From: Archaeoglobales archaeon
GTDB taxonomy: Archaea > Halobacteriota > Archaeoglobi > Archaeoglobales > Archaeoglobaceae
Direction: 5' to 3'
Length of the DNA: 38,444 bases
Assembly: GCA_029984855.1 (NCBI GenBank)
Contig: JARQZL010000125.1
Coordinates: 1-38,444 of the forward strand
This document shows, piece after piece, positions 24,994-33,732 of the stretch. Made by a program: the position numbers and the translations under genes. Below the pieces are notes generated by a model. It saw only the letters and a list, made by a program, of their open reading frames with translations, was not told where the DNA came from and did no database searches. Every line of letters begins with the position of its first letter. Positions within the stretch are counted from its first letter, which is position 1.

Positions 24994-26029
24994 AGGAGAA
25001 AATCTGAGCTTTGATGAAGCTCTGGACCTCTTTAGCCTGCCGCTGCCAGTAGTCGGAAGAATTGCAGATGATATAAGAGAAAAGAGATGCGGAGACCTCG
25101 TAACCTTTGTAATTGACAGAAACATAAACTACACGAACGTTTGTGCATCAAAATGCAAATTCTGTGCATTCTATGCCCGTAACAGGGAGGAAGGATACAT
25201 TCTGAGTCTTGAGGAGATCCTGAAGAAGATAGAAGAGGCTGTTGAGGTAGGAGCCACCCAGATATTAATGCAGGGGGGACTGAACCCCGATATTGGCATT
25301 GAGTGGTTTGAGTACGTGTTTTCAGAAATAAAGAAAAAATTTCCTGAAGTTCAGCTCCACGCTCTGTCTCCGCCAGAAATTCACTTCTTGGCGAGGCATG
25401 AAAAGACAGGAATAAGGGACATCCTCGAAAGGCTGAAAGATGCTGGTCTGGATTCTCTGCCTGGTGGCGGAGCTGAAATACTCAGCGACAGAGTCAGGAA
25501 GCAAATCAGCCCCAATAAGGTTGACAGCAGTGGCTGGCTTGAGGTGATGCGAACAGCACATGAGATCGGCCTTAAGGGAAGTGCCACAATGATGTTCGGT
25601 CATATAGAGAGCGATGAGGATATAGTTGAACACTTATTCAAAATCAGAGATTTGCAGTCTGAAACCGCAGGCTTTACAGCTTTCATACCCTGGACTTTTC
25701 AGCCAGAGAGAACAGAACTTTACAGCACAGTTAAGCAGCCAGCCCCGGCAACGAGATACCTGCAGGTGCTTGCGGTATCGAGGATAGTTCTGCACAACAT
25801 AAGAAACATTCAGGCTTCCTGGCTCACTCAGGGCTTTGATGTTGCGTGTCTTGCTCTGTTTTTTGGAGCAAACGATTTTGGTGGTACTATGCTTGAGGAG
25901 AACGTTGTAAGGGCTACAGGCAAGCCATTCCAGCCTGCAAGGGTTGAGGATATAGTAAGGGCTGTAAAGTCTGTTGGAAGGCCAGTAGCGCAGCGTACAA
26001 CGCTTTACGAGATCTTGAGGCACTATTGA
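24953..26029 (+). CDS. mqnC: Cyclic dehypoxanthinylfutalosine synthase MqnC (radical SAM)
   Basis: This radical SAM enzyme of the futalosine menaquinone pathway has 358 residues from a GTG start. The cluster motif is C64-x3-C68-x2-C71 (CASKCKFCAFYA). Typical MqnC segments are ILMQGGLNPDIGIEWF, LHALSPPEIHFL, SLPGGGAEILSDRVR and AFIPWTFQPERTEL. MqnE is a paralogue with similar motifs and is the main alternative. The overlap with mqnA implies co-expression, and the quinone would feed the respiratory chain expected for a cytochrome-bearing anaerobe. Confidence 0.88.
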   Translation: MKAELSEYIRKNFEGENLSFDEALDLFSLPLPVVGRIADDIREKRCGDLVTFVIDRNINYTNVCASKCKFCAFYARNREEGYILSLEEILKKIEEAVEVGATQILMQGGLNPDIGIEWFEYVFSEIKKKFPEVQLHALSPPEIHFLARHEKTGIRDILERLKDAGLDSLPGGGAEILSDRVRKQISPNKVDSSGWLEVMRTAHEIGLKGSATMMFGHIESDEDIVEHLFKIRDLQSETAGFTAFIPWTFQPERTELYSTVKQPAPATRYLQVLAVSRIVLHNIRNIQASWLTQGFDVACLALFFGANDFGGTMLEENVVRATGKPFQPARVEDIVRAVKSVGRPVAQRTTLYEILRHY

Positions 26030-26091
26030 ATCTTCAGGAGTTTAAACATTTTAAAAGCATCAAATGCAAATACGGCAAATGTATTAAGCAG

Positions 26092-27114
26092 TTAAATCCA
26101 GATCCCGTAAATTTCCTTTCCACACTCCGGGCACTTTCCATTCTTTATCCGATTTTCGACAGGAGTGAAGTGGTACCTCTTCACAAGTAAAGCCCCGCAC
26201 TGCGGGCAGCAGGTGTTTTCAAATTTATGTCCGGGAACGTTTCCAATGTAGGCGTATTCAATACCCTCCTTTCTCGCAATCTTAACAGCCTTTTCGAGTT
26301 TTGAAATGTCGGTCGGGGGTTTATCAAAGAGAAACGCCGGAAAATAGCGGATAAAGTGGACTGGAACTTTGCTACCAGCGTACTTCAGATGCTTCTCCAC
26401 GACCTCCCGTACCGACTCTTCATCGTCATTCACGTCTCTTACAAGCAGGCTTACGACCTCAATGTGAACTCTCTTGGCAGCAAATCTTACGTTTCTCCAT
26501 ACATGGATGTCGCTTTTACCGCCGCAATACCTCCTGTAAACTTCTTTATCACCCTTGACATCGATGTTTATCGCATCGAGTCCCGCATCTACCAGACTCT
26601 TAAGCGCCTTTGGCATCATGTAGCCGTTAGAGACCATGGTATTTCTCAACCCCGCCTCTTTTGCAAGGGGAAAGAGGTCGAGAAGATACTCAAAAAGAAG
26701 CGTAGGTTCATTGAAGCTTGCACACGTACTTAGATCTCCGGCCTTAATTGCTGATTTGATGACCTCCTCTGGAGGAACTGCCCGGTAATTTTCCCGAGGA
26801 AGACTCCTCGATGACGTCCAGTTCTGGCACCACATGCAGGAAAGATTGCAGGAGTATGTTGAGAACGTCATGGACGTTGTTCCGGGCATGAAGTGGAAGA
26901 AGGGTTTTATCTCCACAGGTCTGCTCTCCATTGCACTTATATTCCCGTACGTGAGTGTATAAAGCCTTCCAGAGACGTTAATTCTCGTATTACACCTCCC
27001 CCTCAGTCCATCATCTATACTACAGAGATTCCAGCAGAGGTGACATCTAACTCTCTTTTCTCCTCCTATCGAGTAGAGCGATGCCTCTTTCACCTCATGG
27101 AGTCTGGTGGTCAA
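26092..27114 (-). CDS. amrS: AmrS-type radical SAM protein (AmmeMemoRadiSam system)
   Basis: The radical SAM core motif is C89-x3-C93-x2-C96 (CNLSCMWC). It is flanked by an N-terminal cysteine cluster (C24, C27, C31, C41) and a C-terminal zinc-ribbon-like pair (CCPQCG, CPECG). This is the domain plan of the AmmeMemoRadiSam radical SAM protein, which has homology to pyruvate-formate-lyase-activating enzymes. The AmmeMemo partners (AMMECR1 and MEMO1) are not in this window. The start is uncertain: TTG at 27114 or GTG at 27093. The substrate is unknown. Confidence 0.85.
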   Translation of the reverse strand: MTTRLHEVKEASLYSIGGEKRVRCHLCWNLCSIDDGLRGRCNTRINVSGRLYTLTYGNISAMESRPVEIKPFFHFMPGTTSMTFSTYSCNLSCMWCQNWTSSRSLPRENYRAVPPEEVIKSAIKAGDLSTCASFNEPTLLFEYLLDLFPLAKEAGLRNTMVSNGYMMPKALKSLVDAGLDAINIDVKGDKEVYRRYCGGKSDIHVWRNVRFAAKRVHIEVVSLLVRDVNDDEESVREVVEKHLKYAGSKVPVHFIRYFPAFLFDKPPTDISKLEKAVKIARKEGIEYAYIGNVPGHKFENTCCPQCGALLVKRYHFTPVENRIKNGKCPECGKEIYGIWI

Positions 27115-27184
27115 ACAAGAAATAGTTGTTGATAATAGGGGTGAAACCGGAGAAAAGATTTCCTGTGATTTTCGGCAGGCTCTG

Positions 27185-27448
27185 TTATGACTTTCCGCCT
27201 CCCCTTCTCAGTCTTTCGAGGAGAGGAAGAGATAGAAACCCGAAAATGCCGGTCTCAACCCTGAACGAACCGTCGAAGAAAGTCGCATCTATCGCCGAAG
27301 CAAGCATGGCAAGAGCTGAAAGGGTTGCGAAGCAGACTGCAAGCAGCGATGCTGCAAAGGTATAGGTCTTACTCTTACTGGTCCCCCCTCTGAGATAAAT
27401 TGCTGCGATGGTGAGAAGGACGAAAGCGTTTAGCAGGGAGTTTCTCAC
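27185..27448 (-). CDS. Small FeoB-associated membrane protein (start unclear)
   Basis: The 87-residue product from a GTG at 27448 is hydrophobic and resembles the small protein encoded behind the other FeoB at 29339-29698 (shared FVLLTIAAIYLRGG against FVLLVISATFLRGI, and a matching central helix). The frame continues open upstream to about 27512 and encodes another hydrophobic segment (IISLVYALTFAVLAAIE) that matches the N-terminal helix of the other copy. No ATG, GTG or TTG is found there. Either translation starts at an unusual codon right after feoB, or the gene has lost its start. The function is unknown. Confidence 0.6.
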   Translation of the reverse strand: MRNSLLNAFVLLTIAAIYLRGGTSKSKTYTFAASLLAVCFATLSALAMLASAIDATFFDGSFRVETGIFGFLSLPLLERLRRGGGKS

Positions 27449-27500
27449 CTCTATGGCTGCGAGAACTGCAAAAGTTAAGGCGTAAACGAGCGAGATGATT

Positions 27501-29207
27501 TTACCACCCCCACAAACTCAGTAATTTTATGAGAGTCAGAGATACGATATATGCTACAGCAAAGCTGTACATAACGGCGAGACCAGCCCATTTCCAGCTC
27601 CCGGTCTCACTTTTTATGACCGCAAGTGTTGCGAGGCACGGCATGTATAGCAGGGAGAAAACCATGAATCCAAATGCCTGAGCTGGAGTAATCAGTGCTG
27701 TGAGATTGCTGACCGTTATGCCTATGGTTTCCACCACAACCTCTTTCGCAACAAATCCCATGATTAGGGCAATCACAAGCTTCCAGCTCCAGTGCATGGG
27801 CATAAATAAAGGCTGTAATGCCTTTCCAAGCATGCCTGCATAGCTGTTTTCGATGCTGCTCGAAGGATAGTTGGTAAGGAACCATATAACTATTGACATC
27901 GCAAGAATAACAGTTCCTGCTTTTTCAAGGAAGTGCTTGACCCTGCTCCACGTCAGCTTTGCAATAGCAGAGAGCTTTGGAACCCTGTAGGGGGGCATCT
28001 CCATTATGAACTCCGCCTCTCCTTTGAAAACAAATCTTCTGAGAAGACAGGCCGAGATTAAAGCGAGCACGACACCGAGGAGATACATGGACATTATAGC
28101 TGCACTCGCCATTGAAGGGAAAAAGGTTCCGGCGAAGAGGATGTATATTGGCAGTCTTGCACTGCACGACATGAACGGATTGACAAGGATTGTCGTGAGT
28201 CTAACTTTCCGGTCATCTATAGCTCTTGTGGCCATTATTGCCGGCACGTTGCATCCAAAGCCCATAATAAGGGGGATGACAGCTCTGCCATTGAGACCAA
28301 ACCTGCTCATGGTTCTGTCCATTATAAACGCTGCTCTCGCCATGTACCCGCTCAGTTCCATGAAGGCGAGGGCTATGAAAAGAAATGCTATGTTCGGTAC
28401 AAAAACGAGAACACTGCCAACACCTTTTATCACTCCGTGGCTCAGGAGAGATGCCACAGCACTCTGGCTTCCTATTGCATCTGCTACAAAGCTGAAAGCA
28501 AGGTCAATCGCATTAACGAGTGGAGATGCAACGTCGTAGGTAAAACGGAAGAGCATCCACATCACGGAAAAAAATACCGGTATGCCCAGCAGGGGGTCTG
28601 TAAATACCTCGTCAAGAGCATCCAGGTGTGTTGAGGTTTCTCTCTTCCTTACCACCCTTTCAACTATCTGCTCTGCAAGTTTTTGCCTGTTTTCGACCTC
28701 AATTCTGCAAACGGATGGATTGAAAAGAGACCCTTTAAGCCTTTCTATGCCTTTTCCCTCAATTGCTACAGTTTCAACAACGGGTACAGAGAGTATCTCC
28801 TCCAGTTTCTTCGAATCTATCTCTATCCCTCTCTTCCCAGCCTCGTCAAGCATGTTTAGAGCTACAACCATGGGGATGCCGAGTTTGCAGAGCTGAAGAG
28901 TCAGATAGAGGTTTCTTTCAAGGTTGCTTGCATCAATGACATTCAACACCACATCCGGCCTCTCATTTACAAGATAATCTCTTGCTATCATCTCATCCAG
29001 GCTGTAAGCTTCAAGGCTGTATATTCCCGGCAGGTCAACGAATTCAACCTCGACACCATTCATCCTTGTTCTGCCTTCCTTCTTCTCAACTGTTGTACCT
29101 GGAAAATTCCCGACCTCAAAGCCTCCTCCTGTTAATGCGTTGAGTAATGCTGTTTTTCCAACGTTTGGATTGCCGACCATTGCGACTCTTATTGACTTCT
29201 GCATCAT
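27501..29207 (-). CDS. feoB: Ferrous iron transporter FeoB (fused form)
   Basis: FeoB imports Fe2+ across the cytoplasmic membrane. The 568-residue protein has an N-terminal GTPase domain (G1 GNPNVGKT 12-19, G3 DLPG 58-61, G4 NMLD 118-121) and a short linker. The permease part has Gate motifs, including GFGCNVPAIMATRAIDDRK and LLYMPCLATLAVIKSE with their conserved cysteines. It is shorter than typical bacterial FeoB (about 770). The start uses a GGGTGTG ribosome site, with a TTTATATCC-like TATA upstream. It is not preceded by its own feoA and is followed directly by the small membrane gene. Confidence 0.94.
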   Translation of the reverse strand: MMQKSIRVAMVGNPNVGKTALLNALTGGGFEVGNFPGTTVEKKEGRTRMNGVEVEFVDLPGIYSLEAYSLDEMIARDYLVNERPDVVLNVIDASNLERNLYLTLQLCKLGIPMVVALNMLDEAGKRGIEIDSKKLEEILSVPVVETVAIEGKGIERLKGSLFNPSVCRIEVENRQKLAEQIVERVVRKRETSTHLDALDEVFTDPLLGIPVFFSVMWMLFRFTYDVASPLVNAIDLAFSFVADAIGSQSAVASLLSHGVIKGVGSVLVFVPNIAFLFIALAFMELSGYMARAAFIMDRTMSRFGLNGRAVIPLIMGFGCNVPAIMATRAIDDRKVRLTTILVNPFMSCSARLPIYILFAGTFFPSMASAAIMSMYLLGVVLALISACLLRRFVFKGEAEFIMEMPPYRVPKLSAIAKLTWSRVKHFLEKAGTVILAMSIVIWFLTNYPSSSIENSYAGMLGKALQPLFMPMHWSWKLVIALIMGFVAKEVVVETIGITVSNLTALITPAQAFGFMVFSLLYMPCLATLAVIKSETGSWKWAGLAVMYSFAVAYIVSLTLIKLLSLWGW

Positions 29208-29338
29208 TCACACCCGTGACATTAGGGCGCAAATCTCGGGGATATAAAAACTTGACCAACTTTTCACTTTTGCTTATTAAAAAAGAGAAAAACGGGAGAA
29301 AAGGGAGAATACTCCTTTAAGGCTGGCAATTAAAAGCC

Positions 29339-29698
29339 TCATGCTCCAACCTCTTTTCTTACCCTGTTCATCAGCCAGACCCCGGGTAAAGCTAATGGAA
29401 TGAACAGTATCTCAGGTCTCATGTTGCTGGCCGGGCTCCACTCGTCCCCGAGTATTACAGCATCAAGGCCATTTGCAAGGAAAACAAGCAGATAAAGAAC
29501 GCCAAAGACTGCGAGCATCAGAGAGGCAAAGTAGAAGTAAGCTGGTTCATTTCCAGCAATTCCTCTCAGGAAGGTTGCCGAAATAACGAGCAGCACAAAT
29601 CCACCGAAGATGTCGTTCGGTACAATGCCAGCTCCAGAAATCTCGAGCAATCCTGTTATCAGAGTCAGTATAAAAAGCAATGAGCCGTATATCCTCAT
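29339..29698 (-). CDS. Small FeoB-associated membrane protein
   Basis: The 119-residue protein has three to four hydrophobic helices (LLFILTLITGLLEIS, IFGGFVLLVISATFLRG, YFASLMLAVFGVLYLLVFLANGLDAV, ILFIPLALPGVWLM). Its ATG directly follows the TGA of the upstream FeoB permease gene, so translation is coupled. It resembles the protein at 27185-27448, which also lies immediately after a feoB. I do not recognise the family. Context suggests a partner or regulator of FeoB, but this is inference. Confidence 0.75.
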   Translation of the reverse strand: MRIYGSLLFILTLITGLLEISGAGIVPNDIFGGFVLLVISATFLRGIAGNEPAYFYFASLMLAVFGVLYLLVFLANGLDAVILGDEWSPASNMRPEILFIPLALPGVWLMNRVRKEVGA

Positions 29699-30976
29699 TC
29701 AGGCCACCCCCACAAGCTTACAGCCCAGAAACACAATTCCTGCGACCATATACGCAAGCACAAGTTCGTAGGCGACCACAAAACCTGTCCATTTCCACCC
29801 TCCAAGCTCCTGTCTCAGAATCCCGATGGTTGCTAAGCATGGCAGGTATATGAGAGTTATAACCATCATCGCCAGGGCAGAGGCGGGAGTGAAATGAGAT
29901 ACTATTGCACTTGCAACATTTTCCTCTCCTACACCGTAAACAATTCCAAGAGTTCCAACAACAATCTCCTTAGCCATAAAGCCGGCAAACAGAGCTATGC
30001 CAGCAGTCCAGTCCAGACCGAGCGGTCTTATTAACGGCTCAACTGCATGGCCGATCACTGCAGCGTAAGAGTTCTCAACAACACTGCCACCCTCTGTTGC
30101 CTGCCAGGGATGCGTAGAAAGGAACCATATTGCTATTGCACCAATGAACAGAACTGTTGCTGCTTTTTTCAAGAAAACTCGGGTTCTCACCCATGCACTT
30201 GTGAAGACACCTCTGAGAGTTGGAACTGTGTACGGAGGCATCTCAAGCAGCAGTGGCGATGGTTTTCCGCCGAATACTAACTTTCTGAAAAGGGTTGCCA
30301 TCAGCGCTGCAAGGAGTATGCCCAGCAGGTACATCGAGGTTATCACCGCTCCTGCATATTTCTCGAAGAACACTCCGGCAAAAAGTATGTAAACTGGCAG
30401 TCTTGCACTGCACGACATCAGAGGATTAACCATTATTGTTATCTTTCTGTCAATCTCATTTTCTATCGTTCTTGTGGCCATTATTGCCGGTACGTTGCAT
30501 CCAAAACCGAGAAGCATAGGAATAAACGATTTCCCCTGCAATCCAACCTTTGTCATCGCTCTGTCCATGACAAAAGCAGCTCTCGACAGATAACCTGTAT
30601 CTTCAAGCACGGCCAATGCCATAAAAACAAATGCTATCGGTGGAAGGAATACAAGGACAAAACCGAGTCCACCGAATATTCCGTCACCGATAAGAGATGC
30701 AAGCTGTGGATCTGTTATGGTGTTCTTGGCCCAGTCAGAGCAGGCTGAGAAGAATACGTCTACTGCATCGCTGAAAGGTGCGGAAACGCTGAATGCAAAC
30801 TGGAACACTGCCCACATCAGGGTGAGGAATACAGGAATCCCCAGATATCTGTCCAGCACGACTTTATCAATCATATCGGAGAAAGATTCTGGCTTTTCAA
30901 CTCTCTCCATACATCTGCCAAGTATCTCTCCTATTCGCTCGTATCTCGCCATTGCAATCTGAGCTGCGAAGTCCAT
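29699..30976 (-). CDS. feoB: FeoB permease half (split FeoB)
   Basis: The 425-residue protein is the membrane part of FeoB without the GTPase domain. It starts MDFAAQIAMARYERIGEI, which in fused FeoB lies in the linker after the GTPase. It keeps both Gate regions (MLLGFGCNVPAIMATRTIENE, LIYLPCLATIGILRQE) and the Nramp-like core (NPLMSCSARLPVYILFAG). Its ATG lies four bases after the stop of the GTPase gene, in the +1 frame. The open frame extends further upstream over the GTPase gene end, so a frameshift in one long feoB is possible. A genuine split into two proteins is equally compatible. Confidence 0.88.
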   Translation of the reverse strand: MDFAAQIAMARYERIGEILGRCMERVEKPESFSDMIDKVVLDRYLGIPVFLTLMWAVFQFAFSVSAPFSDAVDVFFSACSDWAKNTITDPQLASLIGDGIFGGLGFVLVFLPPIAFVFMALAVLEDTGYLSRAAFVMDRAMTKVGLQGKSFIPMLLGFGCNVPAIMATRTIENEIDRKITIMVNPLMSCSARLPVYILFAGVFFEKYAGAVITSMYLLGILLAALMATLFRKLVFGGKPSPLLLEMPPYTVPTLRGVFTSAWVRTRVFLKKAATVLFIGAIAIWFLSTHPWQATEGGSVVENSYAAVIGHAVEPLIRPLGLDWTAGIALFAGFMAKEIVVGTLGIVYGVGEENVASAIVSHFTPASALAMMVITLIYLPCLATIGILRQELGGWKWTGFVVAYELVLAYMVAGIVFLGCKLVGVA

Positions 30977-30980
30977 CAGA

Positions 30981-31646
30981 CTATACCTCCGTTCTCTTTC
31001 CGGCCTTTTCGAGAATTGTCTTGTCTCCTTCGAGCAACTTTATTGCAACAAATCTTGACGGATACTCCGGCAGAATTCTCTCCTTAGTTACCTTTTTCTC
31101 CATTTCTCCAATTGCCTCTTCAACCTCGTCGCTGTATCTGATTGCGGGCTTCTTTGGACTATTTGCCGCATGCACAACTGTCTGCTTGAGCTCTTCGACC
31201 CCCTCGTTTCTTATTGCAACCATCGGAACAACAGGTAAACCGATCTCGTTCGAAAGCTTCCGCACATCTATTCTGTAGCCCTTTGATTCCGCAAGATCCA
31301 TTTTGTTCAAAGCTATGACGAGATTTGCCTCCATCTCCATCAACTGCATCGTCAAGTAGAGGTTTCTCTCGATGTTCGATGCATCGACTATGTCAACAAC
31401 AACATCTGGCTTTTCATCGAGTATGTAATCCCGTGCAATTTTTTCATCTATGGAGCTTGCAGTCAGGCTGTATATCCCCGGCAGGTCGGTTACCTGAATC
31501 TCCGTTCCTTTGTAGTTACAAATACCCTCTTTCTTCTCAACCGTCACTCCAGGCCAGTTTCCAATTTTCTGCTTTGCCCCTGTTAGCGCATTGAATATCA
31601 CGCTCTTTCCAACGTTTGGATTCCCGGCAAGCGCTGTTCTTATCAT
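30981..31646 (-). CDS. feoB: FeoB GTPase half (split FeoB)
   Basis: The 221-residue protein holds the G domain, with G1 GNPNVGKS (8-15), G2 region GVTVEKKEG, G3 DLPG (54-57) and G4 NKMD (114-117), and the helical GDI-like region ending RFVAIKLLEGDKTILEKAGKR. It then stops with TAG at 30981-30983. It overlaps feoA by four bases (31643-31646), giving the order feoA, GTPase, permease, small membrane protein. See the permease half for the frame relation. Confidence 0.9.
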   Translation of the reverse strand: MIRTALAGNPNVGKSVIFNALTGAKQKIGNWPGVTVEKKEGICNYKGTEIQVTDLPGIYSLTASSIDEKIARDYILDEKPDVVVDIVDASNIERNLYLTMQLMEMEANLVIALNKMDLAESKGYRIDVRKLSNEIGLPVVPMVAIRNEGVEELKQTVVHAANSPKKPAIRYSDEVEEAIGEMEKKVTKERILPEYPSRFVAIKLLEGDKTILEKAGKRTEV

Positions 31647-31867
31647 CGCTCCACCACCAGGACTTTTTCTGCCTCAACCTTTCGAATTGAGAGGTTGTAG
31701 CCTTTCACCTCTATTTCCATCGGGTCTTTCAGAGGGGCATTCCTCACAACCTTTACTTCAGCACCTTTTATGAGGCCCATATCCAGCAGTTTCTTTCTGA
31801 CTTCTGGATTTCCATGCACATCAGCAATGACAACAACACTTCCGGGTTCGACCTCACTGAGTTTCAT
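31643..31867 (-). CDS. feoA: FeoA
   Basis: FeoA is a small cytosolic SH3-like protein needed for FeoB function. The 74-residue product shows the family pattern (LSEVEPGSVVVIADV, VRKKLLDMGLIKGAEVKVV, APLKDPMEIEVKGYNLSIRK). It is the first gene of the iron operon, overlaps the FeoB GTPase gene by four bases, and has a TATA box about 24 nt upstream of its ATG with an adjacent palindrome that may be an iron-responsive operator. Confidence 0.93.
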   Translation of the reverse strand: MKLSEVEPGSVVVIADVHGNPEVRKKLLDMGLIKGAEVKVVRNAPLKDPMEIEVKGYNLSIRKVEAEKVLVVER

Positions 31868-31885
31868 AAAGGGAGTGTAATTTAG

Positions 31886-31918
31886 CTGTATAAATAATTA
31901 ATCCTAATATATTTAGGA
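31886..31918 (-). promoter_or_regulatory. feoA promoter with adjoining palindrome
   Basis: TATA-like ATTATTTATAC (minus strand, about 31886-31896) lies about 24 nt before the feoA ATG. Directly upstream, TCCTAA-TATAT-TTAGGA (31902-31918) is a perfect 6-bp inverted repeat with a 5-nt AT spacer. Half-sites of TTAGG type occur in binding sites of DtxR/IdeR-family metal-dependent repressors, so control by iron is likely. No such repressor gene is visible in the window. Confidence 0.5.
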
Positions 31919-32055
31919 ATTTGTTTTGGTTCTCTACTGGATAAAGGTTTTTAGGCTGATGGCCAAATAACCTTTTTACAGAAATTGCCGATGACCGAAG
32001 GAGAGCAGGGCTGATTTACGCATCAATTTAAATACCCATCCGCAAACTCCTTGCG

Positions 32056-33729
32056 ATGTTCAGGCAGTTCAGAAGTGACGTTCTCAAAGCTCTGGAGGGT
32101 TTTAGTTTTAAAGCCGAGAGTTTCGTAAAGGAGAGTGAGCATGCAGATTTAGCATGCACAGTAGCATTCAAGCTGGCCAGAGAAGAGAAGAAGAGGCCCC
32201 AGGAAGTTGCGGAGGAAATTGTTTCGCAGTTAAAGATTGAAAGCGACTACATAGGCAGCGTTGAGGTTGTAAATGGCTATATAAATTTCTTTGCCAGCTA
32301 TGAGTTTATTGAGGATACAATAAACTACATCCTCGACAGCGATGAAAATTACGGCTCTTTAAACCTCGGAGGAGATGTGCTTATAGAGCACACCTCAGCC
32401 AATCCTGATGGGCCATTACACATCGGCCACATAAGGAATTCCATCATAGGCGACACTCTTGCCCGCATCTTCGAAAAAGCTGGTGTTGACGTTACAACTC
32501 ATTATTACGTAAATGACATGGGAAGGCAGGTTGCGCTTACGGTTCTCGGTATTGAGATGTTTGGTTTCGAAGATGAGAAGCCGGACCATGCTGTAGCAAA
32601 GGCCTACGTAGCGATAAACAGGTACATGGATGAACATCCCGAGAAGAAAGAAGAGATTGAGGCAAAAGTTGAGGAGCTAATGAGCCGTTACGAGGAAGGG
32701 GATGAAGAGGTCTCAAGGCTTTTCAGGAGTGTTGTGGAGAAGGCACTGGAAGGCGCAGGAGAGACACTGAAGAATCTCAACGTCACTCACGATGAATACG
32801 TGTGGGAGTCCAGGTTTGTGAGAAATGGATATGTTGACCGCATCATATCAATGCTCGAAGAAAAAGGGCTTATACAGAAGGACAATGCGTGGACTGTTGA
32901 CCTCAGTAATTTCGGATATGATAAAAATGTCGTAATCAGAAGGGAGAACGGAACAACGCTGTACGTCACAAGAGACCTCGCATACCACCTCTGGAAGAAC
33001 GAGAATTTTGAGCGCTTCATAAATATCCTTGGCTCAGATCACAAGCTCATAGGCAACCAGCTTTCTGATATTCTGAAGATAATAGGCCTTAAACCTCCCG
33101 AAATTGTCTTCTTTGAGTTCGTTTCTCTGCCTGAGGGTTCAATGAGCACAAGAAAGGGCAAGTTCATATCAGCAGACGAATTAATTGAAAAGGTTTACAG
33201 AGAGGCGTACGAGATTATCAGAGAGAGGGAGTTCAGTGAGGAGCAGAAGAGGGAGGTGGCAAGAGCTGTTGCAATTGCTGCGTTGCGCTATGATTTCATC
33301 AGGGTCTCACCTGAGAAGCCGATAACGTTCGACTGGAAGAAGGCTCTTGACTTTGAGAGGCAGACTGCAAGCTACATACAGTATTCCCATGCAAGAGCGT
33401 GCAGCATTCTGCGTAAGGCTGTAGGCAACGGTATGCCTTATTTGGAGTTTGCAGGCGAGCTGTGCACACCGCAGGAAAGGAAGCTCGTCATGCTTCTTTC
33501 CAAATTTTCTACAGCTGTGGAGAGAGTGATCAGAGAGCTCCGCCCCAATGTCTTTGCAGACTACGTCATGGATGTCGCTATAGCCTTCAACGACTTCTAT
33601 ACATCTCATCCGGTTCTGAAAGCTGAAAAAGAGATCAGAATGCACCGCCTTGCCATCGTCGATGCTTGCAGGATAGTCTTGAGGAATGGTCTTGAGCTTC
33701 TTGGAATAGAGCCACTTGAGAGGATGTAA
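32056..33729 (+). CDS. argS: Arginyl-tRNA synthetase
   Basis: This class I synthetase charges tRNA-Arg. The 557-residue protein has the N-terminal Add1 domain (about 1-90), EHTSANPDGPLHIGH with HIGH at 122-125, a KMSKS-equivalent MSTRKGK at about 361, and the DALR anticodon-binding domain near 430-557 (QTASYIQYSHARACSILRKA). TATA AATTTAAATAC (32025-32035) lies 27 nt before the ATG. It is divergent from feoA and converges on cbiB with a three-base gap. Confidence 0.96.
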   Translation: MFRQFRSDVLKALEGFSFKAESFVKESEHADLACTVAFKLAREEKKRPQEVAEEIVSQLKIESDYIGSVEVVNGYINFFASYEFIEDTINYILDSDENYGSLNLGGDVLIEHTSANPDGPLHIGHIRNSIIGDTLARIFEKAGVDVTTHYYVNDMGRQVALTVLGIEMFGFEDEKPDHAVAKAYVAINRYMDEHPEKKEEIEAKVEELMSRYEEGDEEVSRLFRSVVEKALEGAGETLKNLNVTHDEYVWESRFVRNGYVDRIISMLEEKGLIQKDNAWTVDLSNFGYDKNVVIRRENGTTLYVTRDLAYHLWKNENFERFINILGSDHKLIGNQLSDILKIIGLKPPEIVFFEFVSLPEGSMSTRKGKFISADELIEKVYREAYEIIREREFSEEQKREVARAVAIAALRYDFIRVSPEKPITFDWKKALDFERQTASYIQYSHARACSILRKAVGNGMPYLEFAGELCTPQERKLVMLLSKFSTAVERVIRELRPNVFADYVMDVAIAFNDFYTSHPVLKAEKEIRMHRLAIVDACRIVLRNGLELLGIEPLERM

Positions 33730-33732
33730 AGG

